Notes under the pieces: model-generated
Databases searched by the model: none
Seen by the model: only the letters and a program-made list of their open reading frames with translations
Told to the model about the DNA's origin: nothing
Shown: positions 52,333 to 61,469 of the stretch, one piece after another
Layout: each line of letters opens with the position of its first letter
Numbering within the stretch: the stretch's first letter is position 1
Position numbers and translations under genes: made by a program
Assembly (NCBI RefSeq): GCF_025822245.1
Contig: NZ_JACKTL010000059.1
Coordinates: 31,872-95,871 of the forward strand
Source: Mycolicibacterium hodleri
GTDB taxonomy: Bacteria > Actinomycetota > Actinomycetes > Mycobacteriales > Mycobacteriaceae
DNA length: 64,000 nt
Reading direction: 5' to 3'

Positions 52333-53520
52333 GTGTCGCGTGACTACCTACGTCCCCTCGTGGGGCTGGCCACGATCGTGGTCATCGCCGCGATCATCGC
52401 CGGCGCCGTCGTGCTATTTCGCGGCGGTGTGACGAAAACCGTTCCGGTGACTGTTCTTTCGCCGCGGGCCGGTCTGGTGATGGGCCCAGATGCCAAGGTC
52501 AAGCTGCACGGGGCACAGGTCGGGAAGGTGGTGTCCGTCGAATCGCTTCCCGACGGCCAGTCCGCGATCCACCTCGCCATGGATCCCGACCAGCTCTCGA
52601 TCATTCCGGCCAACGCACTCGTCGACGTCGCCTCGACCACGGTGTTCGGCTCCAAGTTCGTCCAGTTGGTGCCGCCTCCAGATCCGTCGCCGCAATCGAT
52701 GTACGCCGGGCAGGTGCTCGCCGCCAAGAACGTCACGGTGGAGATCAACACGGTGTTCCAGCAGTTGGTGTCGGTGCTCTCGCAGATCCAACCCGAGAAG
52801 CTCAACGAGACCCTGGGTGCGTTCGGGCAGGCGCTCGGCGGTCGCGGTGAGAAGCTCGGGCAGACGCTCAGCGATCTCGATGCGCTGCTGGTCAAGCTCG
52901 ACCCCAGCCTGCCCAACACGAGTCACGACATCGCGGTGGCGCCCTCGGTGATCAATGCCTACGCCGACGCCGCCCCCGACCTCGTCGCCACCGTCGACCA
53001 CACGACCCGCGTCAGCGACACGCTCGTCGATCGCCAAGCCGATCTCGATGCCCTGCTGGTCAGCGCAATTGGGTTGGCCGACATGGGCAACGACGTGCTG
53101 TCGACCAACGGCCAGCCCCTGGCCGAGGTTCTGCACCTGCTGCTGCCCACCACCGCGTTGACCAACCAGTACAACCCCGCCATCACCTGCGCCCTCGGCG
53201 GTCTCGAACCGCTGGCGACCGGTCCACCTCAGCCGCTACCGGGCATCATGCTGCTCGATTCGTTCCTCCTGGGCACCGAGCGCTACCGCTACCCCGGCAA
53301 CTTGCCGAAGGTGGCGGGCAAGGGTGGACCGCAGTGCATGGACCTTCCCAACGTGGGCTTCGGTAAGCGGCCGCCGTTCGTCGTCGCCGACATCGACGCC
53401 AACCCCGGGCAATACGGAAACCAAGGAATTCTGTTGAACTCCGATGCGCTCAAGCAAGCACTGTTCGGGCCTCTCGACGGTCCGCCGCGCAACACCGCAC
53501 AGGTTGGACAGCCGGGATGA
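52333..53520 (+). CDS. mceA: Mce protein, position A
   Basis: A 395-residue Mce protein: an N-terminal membrane anchor (residues 8-32), the MlaD/Mce domain with VKLHGAQVGKVVSVESL and TVFGSKFVQLV (residues 35-125), then a long helical region. Mce proteins assemble as a hexamer that forms a lipid channel across the periplasm. The GTG start has GAGG upstream. The C-terminal QCMDLPNVGFGKRPPF stretch is the conserved end of the MceA type. Which of the numbered mce operons this corresponds to cannot be told from the sequence alone. Confidence 0.9.
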   Translation: MSRDYLRPLVGLATIVVIAAIIAGAVVLFRGGVTKTVPVTVLSPRAGLVMGPDAKVKLHGAQVGKVVSVESLPDGQSAIHLAMDPDQLSIIPANALVDVASTTVFGSKFVQLVPPPDPSPQSMYAGQVLAAKNVTVEINTVFQQLVSVLSQIQPEKLNETLGAFGQALGGRGEKLGQTLSDLDALLVKLDPSLPNTSHDIAVAPSVINAYADAAPDLVATVDHTTRVSDTLVDRQADLDALLVSAIGLADMGNDVLSTNGQPLAEVLHLLLPTTALTNQYNPAITCALGGLEPLATGPPQPLPGIMLLDSFLLGTERYRYPGNLPKVAGKGGPQCMDLPNVGFGKRPPFVVADIDANPGQYGNQGILLNSDALKQALFGPLDGPPRNTAQVGQPG

Positions 53521-54548
53521 CCGCATCTCGAGGAACGGCAATCAAGTTCGGCGTCTTCGGCCTCGTCATGGTGGTGCTGACGGCCGCGCTCTTCGTCATC
53601 CTGGGGCAGTACCGCACCGGCTCGACGAACACCTACACCGCGGTGTTCGCCGATGCGTCCAGCCTCAAGTCCGGTGATTCGGTGCGGGTGGCCGGCATCC
53701 GCGTCGGCACGGTGAACAAGGTTGCGCTGCAGGGTGACAACGACGTCCTGGTGGACTTCGACGCCGACCGCACCGTCGCATTGACGACGGGGACCAAGGT
53801 GGCCGTGCGCTACCTCGACCTGGTCGGCAATCGCTACCTCGACCTGCTGGACGGCCCAGGGTCGACCAGGATCCTGCCGCCGAACTCGCAGATCCCGCTC
53901 GATCGGACCGCGCCCGCCCTGGATCTGGACCTGCTTCTGGGTGGGCTGAAACCGGTCATCCAAGGTCTCAACCCGCAAAACGTCAATGCGCTCACCAACT
54001 CGTTGATCCAGATCCTGCAGGGGCAGAGCGGCAACGTTGAGTCGTTGATGGCCCAGACCTCGTCGTTCACCAAGGAGCTGGCTGACAACGGGCAGACGGT
54101 CCAGCAACTGATCGACAACCTGCGGCAGGTGACGGCCGTCGTCGCCAAGGACGGCGACCAGTTCTCGGGCGCGGTCGACAAGCTCGAACAGCTCATCACC
54201 GGCCTGTCCCGTGACCGCGACCCCATCGGCGACGCCATCACCGCGCTCGACTCCGGAACGGCCTCCATCGCCGACCTACTGACCCAGGCCCGGCCTCCGC
54301 TGTCGGGCACCGTCGACCAACTCACCCGGGTTGCGCCACTGCTGTCCAACGACGACGACAAGGCGCGCATGGACCTTGCCTTGCAGAAGGCGCCCGAGAA
54401 CTACCGCAAGCTGGTGCGGCTCGGTTCCTACGGCAGCTTCATCAACCAGTACCTCTGCGGATTGAACGTGCGGGTGACCGACCTGCAGGGCCGCACCGCG
54501 TACTTCCCCTGGATCATGCAAAACACCGGCCGATGCGGGGAGCCCTGA
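53517..54548 (+). CDS. mceB: Mce protein, position B
   Basis: A 343-residue Mce protein with an N-terminal membrane anchor (residues 10-30) and the Mce domain motif SVRVAGIRVGTVNKVALQG and KVAVRYLDLVGNRYLDLL. The helical remainder ends in a Cys-containing tail. It overlaps mceA by four bases and is followed by mceC in a TGATG overlap. It forms one subunit of the hexameric lipid channel. Confidence 0.9.
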   Translation: MTASRGTAIKFGVFGLVMVVLTAALFVILGQYRTGSTNTYTAVFADASSLKSGDSVRVAGIRVGTVNKVALQGDNDVLVDFDADRTVALTTGTKVAVRYLDLVGNRYLDLLDGPGSTRILPPNSQIPLDRTAPALDLDLLLGGLKPVIQGLNPQNVNALTNSLIQILQGQSGNVESLMAQTSSFTKELADNGQTVQQLIDNLRQVTAVVAKDGDQFSGAVDKLEQLITGLSRDRDPIGDAITALDSGTASIADLLTQARPPLSGTVDQLTRVAPLLSNDDDKARMDLALQKAPENYRKLVRLGSYGSFINQYLCGLNVRVTDLQGRTAYFPWIMQNTGRCGEP

Positions 54549-55630
54549 TGCTGAAGTACAAGGGATCCAAGCTCGTTCGCTCCGGTTTCATCGGTGTCGT
54601 ACTGATCGTCCTGGTGATCGCGGTGGGTCTGCAACCACAGACGCTGACGTCCTGGGCGACGTCGGTGCACTACCGCGCACTCTTCACCGAGGCCGGCGGC
54701 CTCACGGCGGGCAACGACGTCAAGGTCTCCGGAGTGACGATGGGCCGGGTGACGAGCGTCGAGCTCAGCCGCGGCAAGGCATTGGTCGGGTTCACCCTCG
54801 ACGGCACCGTGCGCCTCGGCACGGAGACCACCGCGCACATCAGGACGGCCACCGTTCTCGGAGCGCGGATGCTGACCCTGGAACCGGCGGGGGCGGACAC
54901 CATGCACGCGGCGGACACCATTCCCGTCACCCGCACCTCGTCGCCGTACTCGTTGACCAATGCCGTCAGCGACTTCACCACCAACACCGCGGGGACCGAC
55001 ACGGCGTCTCTCACCCAATCCCTCGACACATTGTCGGACACGATCGACCGGGTGGCGCCCCAGCTCGGGCCGACGTTCGACGGCCTGACCCGTCTGTCGC
55101 AAACGCTCAACGGCCGCAACGAATCCCTCGGCGCTCTGCTGAAGAGTGCCGCCGACGTCACGGGGATCCTGTCGCAGCGCAGCGCGCAGGTGAACACCCT
55201 GCTGCTCAACGCGAACGATCTGCTCGGTGTGCTCGACGAACGCCGCTACGCCATCGTCAACTTGCTGGCCAACACGTCGGCATTGTCTCAGCAGCTGTCC
55301 GGTCTGGTGGCGGACAACGAAGCGGAGTTGGCCCCGACGCTGGAGAAGCTGAACTCGGTGACGGCCATGCTCGAGAAGAACCGCGACAACATTGCCAAGG
55401 CGCTCAAGGGCTTGGCGAAATATCAGGTGACACAGGGTGAATCGGTGAGCAACGGGTTCTACTACAACGCCTTCGTCGGCAATCTCATCCCCTCGCAGAC
55501 CCTGCAACCCTTTCTCGACTACGCCTTCGGATTCCGCCGCGGTGTCAACGCCGGGCAGCCGCCAGACAATGCGGGCCCGCGCGCGGAGTTCCCCTGGCCC
55601 CACAACGGCATTCCAGGAGGCAGTCGATGA
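54548..55630 (+). CDS. mceC: Mce protein, position C
   Basis: A 360-residue Mce protein: membrane anchor (residues 12-32), Mce domain with DVKVSGVTMGRVTSVELSRG and GARMLTLEPAG, then helical repeats such as AQVNTLLLNANDLLGVLDER. The ATG at 54548 overlaps the mceB stop (TGATG); an ATG five codons upstream would overlap more. It is coupled to mceD by a four-base overlap. Confidence 0.9.
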   Translation: MLKYKGSKLVRSGFIGVVLIVLVIAVGLQPQTLTSWATSVHYRALFTEAGGLTAGNDVKVSGVTMGRVTSVELSRGKALVGFTLDGTVRLGTETTAHIRTATVLGARMLTLEPAGADTMHAADTIPVTRTSSPYSLTNAVSDFTTNTAGTDTASLTQSLDTLSDTIDRVAPQLGPTFDGLTRLSQTLNGRNESLGALLKSAADVTGILSQRSAQVNTLLLNANDLLGVLDERRYAIVNLLANTSALSQQLSGLVADNEAELAPTLEKLNSVTAMLEKNRDNIAKALKGLAKYQVTQGESVSNGFYYNAFVGNLIPSQTLQPFLDYAFGFRRGVNAGQPPDNAGPRAEFPWPHNGIPGGSR

Positions 55631-57078
55631 TCGCCGCGACCACGGCGTGCAACAGGCGGACATTGGCCATCGTGCTGGCGGCCCTGCTGGTCGCCGGCAC
55701 CGCAGTGGTGCTGCACGACGCCCTGTTCCGACCTACCACGATCACCGCCTACTTCACGTCGGCAACGTCGATCTATCCGGGTGACGAGGTGAGGGTCGCG
55801 GGGGTCAAGGTCGGCACCATCGAATCGATCGAACCGCAAGGCGCCCAAGCCAAACTGACTCTTGCCGTGGATCACGGAGTGCCGATCCCGGCCGACGCCA
55901 AGGCCGTCATCATGGCGCAGAACCTCGTCGCAGCCCGCTACGTGCAGTTGGCACCGGCCTACGAGGACAGCGGGCCGACCATGGCCGACGGTGCACGCAT
56001 CGGTGTCGAACGCACCGCGGTGCCCGTCGAGTGGGATCAGGTCAAGGACCAGTTGATGCGACTGGCCACCGATCTGGGTCCGGTCAAGGACGCCTCGGGT
56101 ACCTCTCTGAACAGATTCATCGACAGTGCCGCCAACGCCATGAACGGCAACGGAGACAAACTCAGGGAGGCGATCGCCCAACTCTCCGGTGTCGGCCGCA
56201 TCCTCGCCGACGGCAGTGGCAACGTCGTCGAGATCATCAAGAGCCTGCAGACCTTCGTCGGTGCGTTGCGCGACAGCAACACTCAGATCGTTCAGTTCCA
56301 GGACCGGCTGGCCAGTGTCACCAGCGTGGTCGACGGCAGCCGGAATGATCTCGACGCGGCTCTGACGAACCTGAGCGCGGCCGTCGTCGACGTGAAGAGA
56401 TTCATCGCCGGAAGTCGGGACCAGACCTCCGAGCAGCTCCAGCGTCTCAACAACGTGACTCAAAACCTCGTCGACAACCGGACGGCGCTCGAGAACGTTC
56501 TCCACGTCGCCCCGAACGCGATTGCCAACGGCTACAACATCTACAACCCGGACAGCGGGACCGCTGTCGGCGCCTTCGCGCTGTCGAACTTCTCCAACCC
56601 CGTCGCGGTGGTGTGCTCGGCCATCGCGGCGGTGAAGAACGTCACCGCGTCGGAGACCTCGAAGCTGTGCGCTCAGTACCTCGGCCCGGCGCTGCGTCTC
56701 ATCAACTTCAACTATCTGCCCTTCCCGTTCAACGCCTATCTGCGCAAGTCACCGAGTCCGGAGAATCTCGCCTATACCGACCCCAATCTCGCACCCGGCG
56801 GTGCGGGCGGCAGCCCAGACCTGCCGGGCATTCCGCCTGCCGTGTCGGCCTACACCGGAGCGGGCGACGTGCCACCCCCGCCGGGATGGGGCGCGCCTCC
56901 CGGCCCGCCAGGGGCCTACGCGCCCAACGGTTTACCCGCCGATCCGTCGCCCGGGCTGTTCCGGGGAGCACCGATCCCACCCGGGGTACCCGCCGCGCCA
57001 CCCGCCCAGACACCCACGAACCTGCAGGACATCCTGCTTCCCGCCGAGGCCCCACCGGCCCCGGAAGGCACACCGTGA
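55627..57078 (+). CDS. mceD: Mce protein, position D, proline-rich tail
   Basis: A 483-residue Mce protein with membrane anchor (residues 12-32), Mce domain motif DEVRVAGVKVGTIESIEPQG and AQNLVAARYVQLAP, helical region, and a C-terminal stretch of about 85 residues rich in Pro, Gly and Ala (from about residue 395), which is typical of MceD. The tail may cross or contact the cell wall. Overlaps mceC and mceE by four bases each. Confidence 0.9.
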   Translation: MIAATTACNRRTLAIVLAALLVAGTAVVLHDALFRPTTITAYFTSATSIYPGDEVRVAGVKVGTIESIEPQGAQAKLTLAVDHGVPIPADAKAVIMAQNLVAARYVQLAPAYEDSGPTMADGARIGVERTAVPVEWDQVKDQLMRLATDLGPVKDASGTSLNRFIDSAANAMNGNGDKLREAIAQLSGVGRILADGSGNVVEIIKSLQTFVGALRDSNTQIVQFQDRLASVTSVVDGSRNDLDAALTNLSAAVVDVKRFIAGSRDQTSEQLQRLNNVTQNLVDNRTALENVLHVAPNAIANGYNIYNPDSGTAVGAFALSNFSNPVAVVCSAIAAVKNVTASETSKLCAQYLGPALRLINFNYLPFPFNAYLRKSPSPENLAYTDPNLAPGGAGGSPDLPGIPPAVSAYTGAGDVPPPPGWGAPPGPPGAYAPNGLPADPSPGLFRGAPIPPGVPAAPPAQTPTNLQDILLPAEAPPAPEGTP

Positions 57079-58349
57079 TCAGGGGGCGCTCACTCATCGG
57101 CGTCGTGGCCTCGACGACCTGCATCGTGCTCGCCGCCAGTGGGTGTTCGTTCAACGGCCTCAACTCGCTGCCGCTGCCCGGCACCGTCGGACGCGGCGAG
57201 GGTGCGACGACTTACCACGTCGAACTGAGCAACGTCGGCACGTTGGAACCGAACTCACCCGTCCTCATCAGTGACGTCGTCGTGGGCAGCGTCAGCAAGA
57301 TGACGGTCCGGAATTGGCACGCCGACGTGGAGATCTCGGTCGAGCCCGGCGTCGTCGTCCCGAGCAACGCGGTTGCCTCCGTCGGACAGACCAGCCTGCT
57401 GGGGTCGATGCACCTGGCTCTGAATCCTCCAGTGGGACAACTGCCAGCCGGCAAGATGGCGCCCGCCGCCACGATCGGACTGGACCGGTCGATGACGTAT
57501 CCCTCGACCGAACAGACGCTTTCGTCGCTCTCGGTCATCGTCAACGGCGGCGGACTCGGCAAGATCGGTGACATCGTCACCGAGTTCAACGCCGCGCTCA
57601 ACGGCCGCGAGGATCGGATACGCGACCTGTTGACCCGGCTGAACGACTTCCTCGGGGTATTCGACAGGCAGCGGGACGACGTCGTCGCCTCCATCTCGGC
57701 GCTCAACAGACTCGCCGGCACCATGGCCGGCCAGAGTGACGTGATCACCCAGGCGTTGAAGCGGATTCCGCCGGCGCTCGACGTGCTGAACAGGGAACGG
57801 CCGCGAATCACCACCGCCCTGGAGAAGTTCCGGGTCTTCAGCAACACGGCAACCGGGGTTGTCAACGCGACGCAGGCCGACCTGGTGCAGAATCTCCGAA
57901 ACCTGGAACCCACCGTGAAGGCACTGGCCGACGTGGGACCGAGCCTGGGCACCGACCTCGCCTACGTGCCGACCTACCCGTACCCGCAGAACTTCATCGA
58001 CCGGGCCATCAGGGGTGACTACCTCAACGAGTTCATCACCTTCGACTTCACGATCCCGCGACTCAAGAGGGGACTGTTCCTCGGCACCAGGTTCGGCCAG
58101 GAGGGCGCGCCCCTGGTGCCGGCACCGGGGGATCCGTTCTACGCCAACTACACCAAGGACCCGCTGAACGCTCCGGTCACGGCACCGCCACCTGCGGTCG
58201 CCGAAATGCCTCCGCTGGTCGACCCGCCGCAGCCGGTCACCCAGCAGTCCGCCGCCCCGGTCGACGCCCCGCCGCCCACGTCAACCGCCGACCCTCAACC
58301 CGTGGTTCCAGCTCCCGAACCCACGCCCTCCGTGGAAGGCGGCAACTAG
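57075..58349 (+). CDS. mceE: Mce lipoprotein, position E
   Basis: A 424-residue lipoprotein-type Mce subunit. The signal peptide ends in the lipobox LAASGC with the lipid-carrying Cys at residue 24. The Mce domain has SPVLISDVVVGSVSKMTV and GQTSLLGSMHLALNP; the C terminus is Pro-rich. GTG start in a GTGA overlap with mceD. It is the lipid-anchored (LprK-like) member expected fifth in mce operons. Confidence 0.9.
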   Translation: MIRGRSLIGVVASTTCIVLAASGCSFNGLNSLPLPGTVGRGEGATTYHVELSNVGTLEPNSPVLISDVVVGSVSKMTVRNWHADVEISVEPGVVVPSNAVASVGQTSLLGSMHLALNPPVGQLPAGKMAPAATIGLDRSMTYPSTEQTLSSLSVIVNGGGLGKIGDIVTEFNAALNGREDRIRDLLTRLNDFLGVFDRQRDDVVASISALNRLAGTMAGQSDVITQALKRIPPALDVLNRERPRITTALEKFRVFSNTATGVVNATQADLVQNLRNLEPTVKALADVGPSLGTDLAYVPTYPYPQNFIDRAIRGDYLNEFITFDFTIPRLKRGLFLGTRFGQEGAPLVPAPGDPFYANYTKDPLNAPVTAPPPAVAEMPPLVDPPQPVTQQSAAPVDAPPPTSTADPQPVVPAPEPTPSVEGGN

Positions 58350-59875
58350 TGCTGACGCGCTTCGTTCGAATTCAGTTGGCACTGTTTGCAACCGTGTCGG
58401 TGATCGGCCTGGCCGTGATGATCGGCGTATACCTGCAGGCGCCCACCCTGCTCGGGATCGGGCGAATGACGGTCACGCTGAAGCTGCCTGCGACCGGAGG
58501 CCTCTACCGGTTCTCCAACGTCACCTATCGGGGCGTCCAGATCGGCAAGGTCACCGAGGTGGCAGCGACGCGTGAGGGTGCTACGGCGACACTGTCGTTG
58601 AACACCTCACCCCGAATCCCCGTCGACCTTCATGCCGCGGTGCTCAGCGTCTCGGCGGTGGGCGAACAATACGTCGATCTGCAACCGGTCGCCGACTCCT
58701 CGCCGTTCCTCGAAGACGGCGCGACCATCCCGGTGGATCGCACCTCGATCCCGCAGGCCGTGGGACCCATGTTGGATCAGGTCAGCGCGCTCGTCGGCAG
58801 CATCCCGACCGAGAAGATCAGCCCGCTGCTGGACGAGACGTTCCGGGCCTTCAACGGGGCCGGATACGACTTCGGATCGCTGCTGGACTCGTCGTCGCGC
58901 GTGATCGGTGACGTCAACGGCGTGGCTGATCAGACGCGGTCGTTGATCGACGACAGCGGACCGCTGCTCGACGGTCAGGCACAGTCGATCGACGCGATCG
59001 GGACGTGGGCACGCAGTCTGCGGGGGATCACCGAGCAGCTCGAAGCCAACGATCCGCAGGTGCGAAACGTGTTGCAGCAGGGGCCCGGTGCCGCCGACGA
59101 GGCGTCCCGATTGTTGGATCAGGTCAAGCCGACACTGCCGCTGCTGCTGGCCAACCTCCGGACGCTCGGCCAGGTCGGGGTGACGTATCATCCGTCCCTC
59201 GAGCAGCTGCTGGTGTTGTTGCCGCCCACCGTCGCCTCGACGCAGGCCTACGGTGCTCCGAAGAACAACCCCACGGGCATGTCCCTGGGCGACTTCACCC
59301 TCAACATCGGTGATCCGCCGGCCTGCACGGTGGGGTTCCTGCCGCCCAACATGTGGCGCTCACCGGAGGACACCACCGAGATCGACACCCCCGACGGGCT
59401 GTATTGCAAGCTTCCCCAGGACTCACCAATCGGGGTGCGCGGTGCGCGCAACTACCCGTGTATGGGCAAGCCGGGAAAGCGGGCGCCCACCGTGGAGATC
59501 TGCGACAGCGACAAGCCCTATGAGCCGCTTGCGATGCATCAGCACGCGCTCGGCCCGTATCCGATCGACCCCAATCTGATCGCCCAGGGCATTCCGCCCG
59601 ACGACCGCGCCGGTCGCGACTCCAACACCTTCGGTCCGTTGCAGGGGACTCCCATGCCGCCCGCGACGCCGACTCCCGTGCCGTCGGACCCTGCCGAACC
59701 GTCGGTTGCACCAAGCGCTTTCGATGGTGGTGGTCCCGTCCGGCCGTCGGTCGCGTTCGCCACGTACGACCCTCAGACAGGTCAGTACGCGGCGTCCGAC
59801 GGAAAGGTGTACCGGCAGTCCGATCTGGTGCCGCACGCGGCACCGAGGTCGTGGAAGGACCTGCTTCCAGGCTGA
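58349..59875 (+). CDS. mceF: Mce protein, position F
   Basis: A 508-residue Mce protein: membrane anchor (residues 5-28), Mce domain with NVTYRGVQIGKVTEVAATRE and SVSAVGEQYVDLQPV, a helical stretch (DGQAQSIDAIGTWARSLRG) and a Pro-rich C-terminal tail ending near KVYRQSDLVPHAAPRSWKDL. It is longer than most MceF-type subunits owing to this tail. Starts one base into the mceE stop, GTG start. Last of the six Mce subunits; the next gene is on the other strand. Confidence 0.9.
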   Translation: MLTRFVRIQLALFATVSVIGLAVMIGVYLQAPTLLGIGRMTVTLKLPATGGLYRFSNVTYRGVQIGKVTEVAATREGATATLSLNTSPRIPVDLHAAVLSVSAVGEQYVDLQPVADSSPFLEDGATIPVDRTSIPQAVGPMLDQVSALVGSIPTEKISPLLDETFRAFNGAGYDFGSLLDSSSRVIGDVNGVADQTRSLIDDSGPLLDGQAQSIDAIGTWARSLRGITEQLEANDPQVRNVLQQGPGAADEASRLLDQVKPTLPLLLANLRTLGQVGVTYHPSLEQLLVLLPPTVASTQAYGAPKNNPTGMSLGDFTLNIGDPPACTVGFLPPNMWRSPEDTTEIDTPDGLYCKLPQDSPIGVRGARNYPCMGKPGKRAPTVEICDSDKPYEPLAMHQHALGPYPIDPNLIAQGIPPDDRAGRDSNTFGPLQGTPMPPATPTPVPSDPAEPSVAPSAFDGGGPVRPSVAFATYDPQTGQYAASDGKVYRQSDLVPHAAPRSWKDLLPG

Positions 59876-59892
59876 AACCGTTTGGGGAAGAA

Positions 59893-60402
59893 CTAATTGG
59901 CCTTGACCAGCTTGAACGGCATGCTGATGAAGACCACCTTGCTGCTGCCGCACGACCCGCTGATCCCGGTGGTCTGGTCATCGCCCATCAGCGTCGACGA
60001 GCCCGGCTCAGCGGTGCTGCCGTCGGGCGCTGAGGCAAAGAATCGGTACACCTGTAGCCCCGAGGCCGAGCTGCCGTCGGGACACGGTTGCCAGCCGTCG
60101 ATGGTGCGCTTGAGGTACCAGACCGAACTCTTCTGATAGATCGGCGCCGTCCAGCCCCAGTCGCTGGTGACCGTGCCCGTGCACTCGCCGGGGTAGCTGC
60201 AGGTCGAGGTGATGGTCCACGTGCTCCGGGTACTCGTCTGGTCCCGGAAGACGTCGTTGACCTTGGCCCATTCTCCGTTGGACGTGGCCACGTAGGTGCC
60301 GTTGAGGCCCCAGTCCGCGGGGCTCGCGCTCGCTGGCAGGTCGGCTGCCACCACCGCCCCTGCGCTCAGGCAGATCGCCGCCAGAACACTCGAAACCCGC
60401 AT
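59893..60402 (-). CDS. secreted protein of unknown function
   Basis: A 169-residue exported protein with a signal peptide (MRVSSVLAAICLSAGAVVAA then DLPASAS, cleavage about residue 26) and a beta-rich mature part with four Cys (CSYPGEC, PCPDGS, SGSCGSS) that could form disulfides. Aromatic residues are frequent (WGLNGTYVATSNGEWAKV). It is inserted antisense in the middle of the mce cluster and so is not part of the mce transcript. I recognise a mycobacterial secreted-protein look, not a named family. Confidence 0.65.
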   Translation of the reverse strand: MRVSSVLAAICLSAGAVVAADLPASASPADWGLNGTYVATSNGEWAKVNDVFRDQTSTRSTWTITSTCSYPGECTGTVTSDWGWTAPIYQKSSVWYLKRTIDGWQPCPDGSSASGLQVYRFFASAPDGSTAEPGSSTLMGDDQTTGISGSCGSSKVVFISMPFKLVKAN

Positions 60403-60463
60403 CGCTTCTCCTCAGCTGTCGCACTCACTGTCCGACGTTTGCTCGGAGTTGGGCCGCCACACT

Positions 60464-60515
60464 CCCACCTGGTGGGCATTCTGGAACCGTCGGGTCGACG
60501 ACGTGTCACAGTGAC
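60464..60515. promoter_or_regulatory. two short palindromes between divergent genes
   Basis: CCCACC-T-GGTGGG (60464-60476) and GTCAC-A-GTGAC (60505-60515) both lie in the 116-base gap between the divergent secreted-protein genes; the second ends three bases before the GTG at 60519. They may be operators of a shared promoter. Confidence 0.3.
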
Positions 60516-60518
60516 GCC

Positions 60519-60896
60519 GTGCGTTCGATGTCGGTGCTGCTATCCGGGTTGCTGCTTGCGGGCATGCTCTCGCCGGGGACGGCATCCGCGGCACCAGAGG
60601 AGTGCAACGAACCGTCGTGCGTGCCGGGTATCACCGGGGGCGTCGTGCTCGGCGCGGGGTGTCCCGACACCGCCTACTACGTCTTCGGCACCACCTCGTG
60701 GGGTCGATTGGTGTTCTGCGGATCGCCGCGGCGCTATGGCCCGCGGTATTTCCGCTCGCCACCAATGGCGGGGGTGAAGGACGAGAATGCCGACTGCGCA
60801 GGCTATTTGAACGGTGTCGCACAGGCTCCCGACGGCCTGTTCCTCAGTTGCGCCGCCGTCGACGGCGCGATTCGATGGGTGCGTGGCGACGCATGA
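60519..60896 (+). CDS. secreted cysteine-rich small protein
   Basis: A 125-residue exported protein with a signal peptide of about 24 residues (LLSGLLLAGMLSPGTASA) and a mature domain with six Cys (ECNEPSCVPG, GAGCPDTAYY, LVFCGSP, ADCAGY, LSCAAV). No named family recognised. GTG at 60519, or ATG at 60528. It is coupled to the next gene by an ATGA overlap. Confidence 0.55.
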   Translation: MRSMSVLLSGLLLAGMLSPGTASAAPEECNEPSCVPGITGGVVLGAGCPDTAYYVFGTTSWGRLVFCGSPRRYGPRYFRSPPMAGVKDENADCAGYLNGVAQAPDGLFLSCAAVDGAIRWVRGDA

Positions 60897-61330
60897 GCGC
60901 GACCGACGTGCTCTCCGGTCGCGTTCGCCGTGCGATCACGATTCTGGGGCCGGCGGCCCTGGTGCTGGTGGTCGTGGCGCCGACGGCACGCGGCGATGAA
61001 CTGCCGTCGCACCGGGTGACATACACCGTGACGGCCGATCAGCCCGTGCAGGTCGACGTCTACTACCGCGACGTCGACCCGCCGACGTGGGCCGACTACA
61101 GCCACAACCCCTATGAATTCAGCCCCAAGGACGAGGCTTCGGTCGGGCCGGGCCAGTCGTGGGTTCGCGAAGTGTCGCTGGTGAACCCCGATCAGTGGGC
61201 GATGGTGGCGGCCACCATTGGTTCGTCGCCGGCGGGGGTCACCGTTCGGTGCGAGCTGGCGGTCGACGGAACCCTGGTGGCGACGGCCGACGGTGCACAC
61301 GGCGCGTTGTGTTCCGTGCGGCATTGGTGA
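60893..61330 (+). CDS. MmpS-like exported protein
   Basis: A 145-residue protein with one N-terminal membrane segment or signal (ILGPAALVLVVVAPTARG) and a beta-rich periplasmic domain. The end, PAGVTVRCELAVDGTLVATA followed by CSVRHW, resembles the C-terminal pattern of MmpS proteins (CRIxVDGxV ... C), which partner MmpL lipid exporters. No MmpL gene is adjacent, so the partner is unclear. Start overlaps the stop of the Cys-rich gene. Confidence 0.5.
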   Translation: MSATDVLSGRVRRAITILGPAALVLVVVAPTARGDELPSHRVTYTVTADQPVQVDVYYRDVDPPTWADYSHNPYEFSPKDEASVGPGQSWVREVSLVNPDQWAMVAATIGSSPAGVTVRCELAVDGTLVATADGAHGALCSVRHW

Positions 61331-61469
61331 CCCGTCGACGCCGACGTGGTCGGATGCGACCACTGAACGGGAGCATCTCGGCTTTCCGGTGGCATCCCGG
61401 TTTAGCGTCGCGTAACACGGGCTGCCCGCCGATGGACCTCCCCAGGGTGTGCCACCCGTAGGAGAGAGG

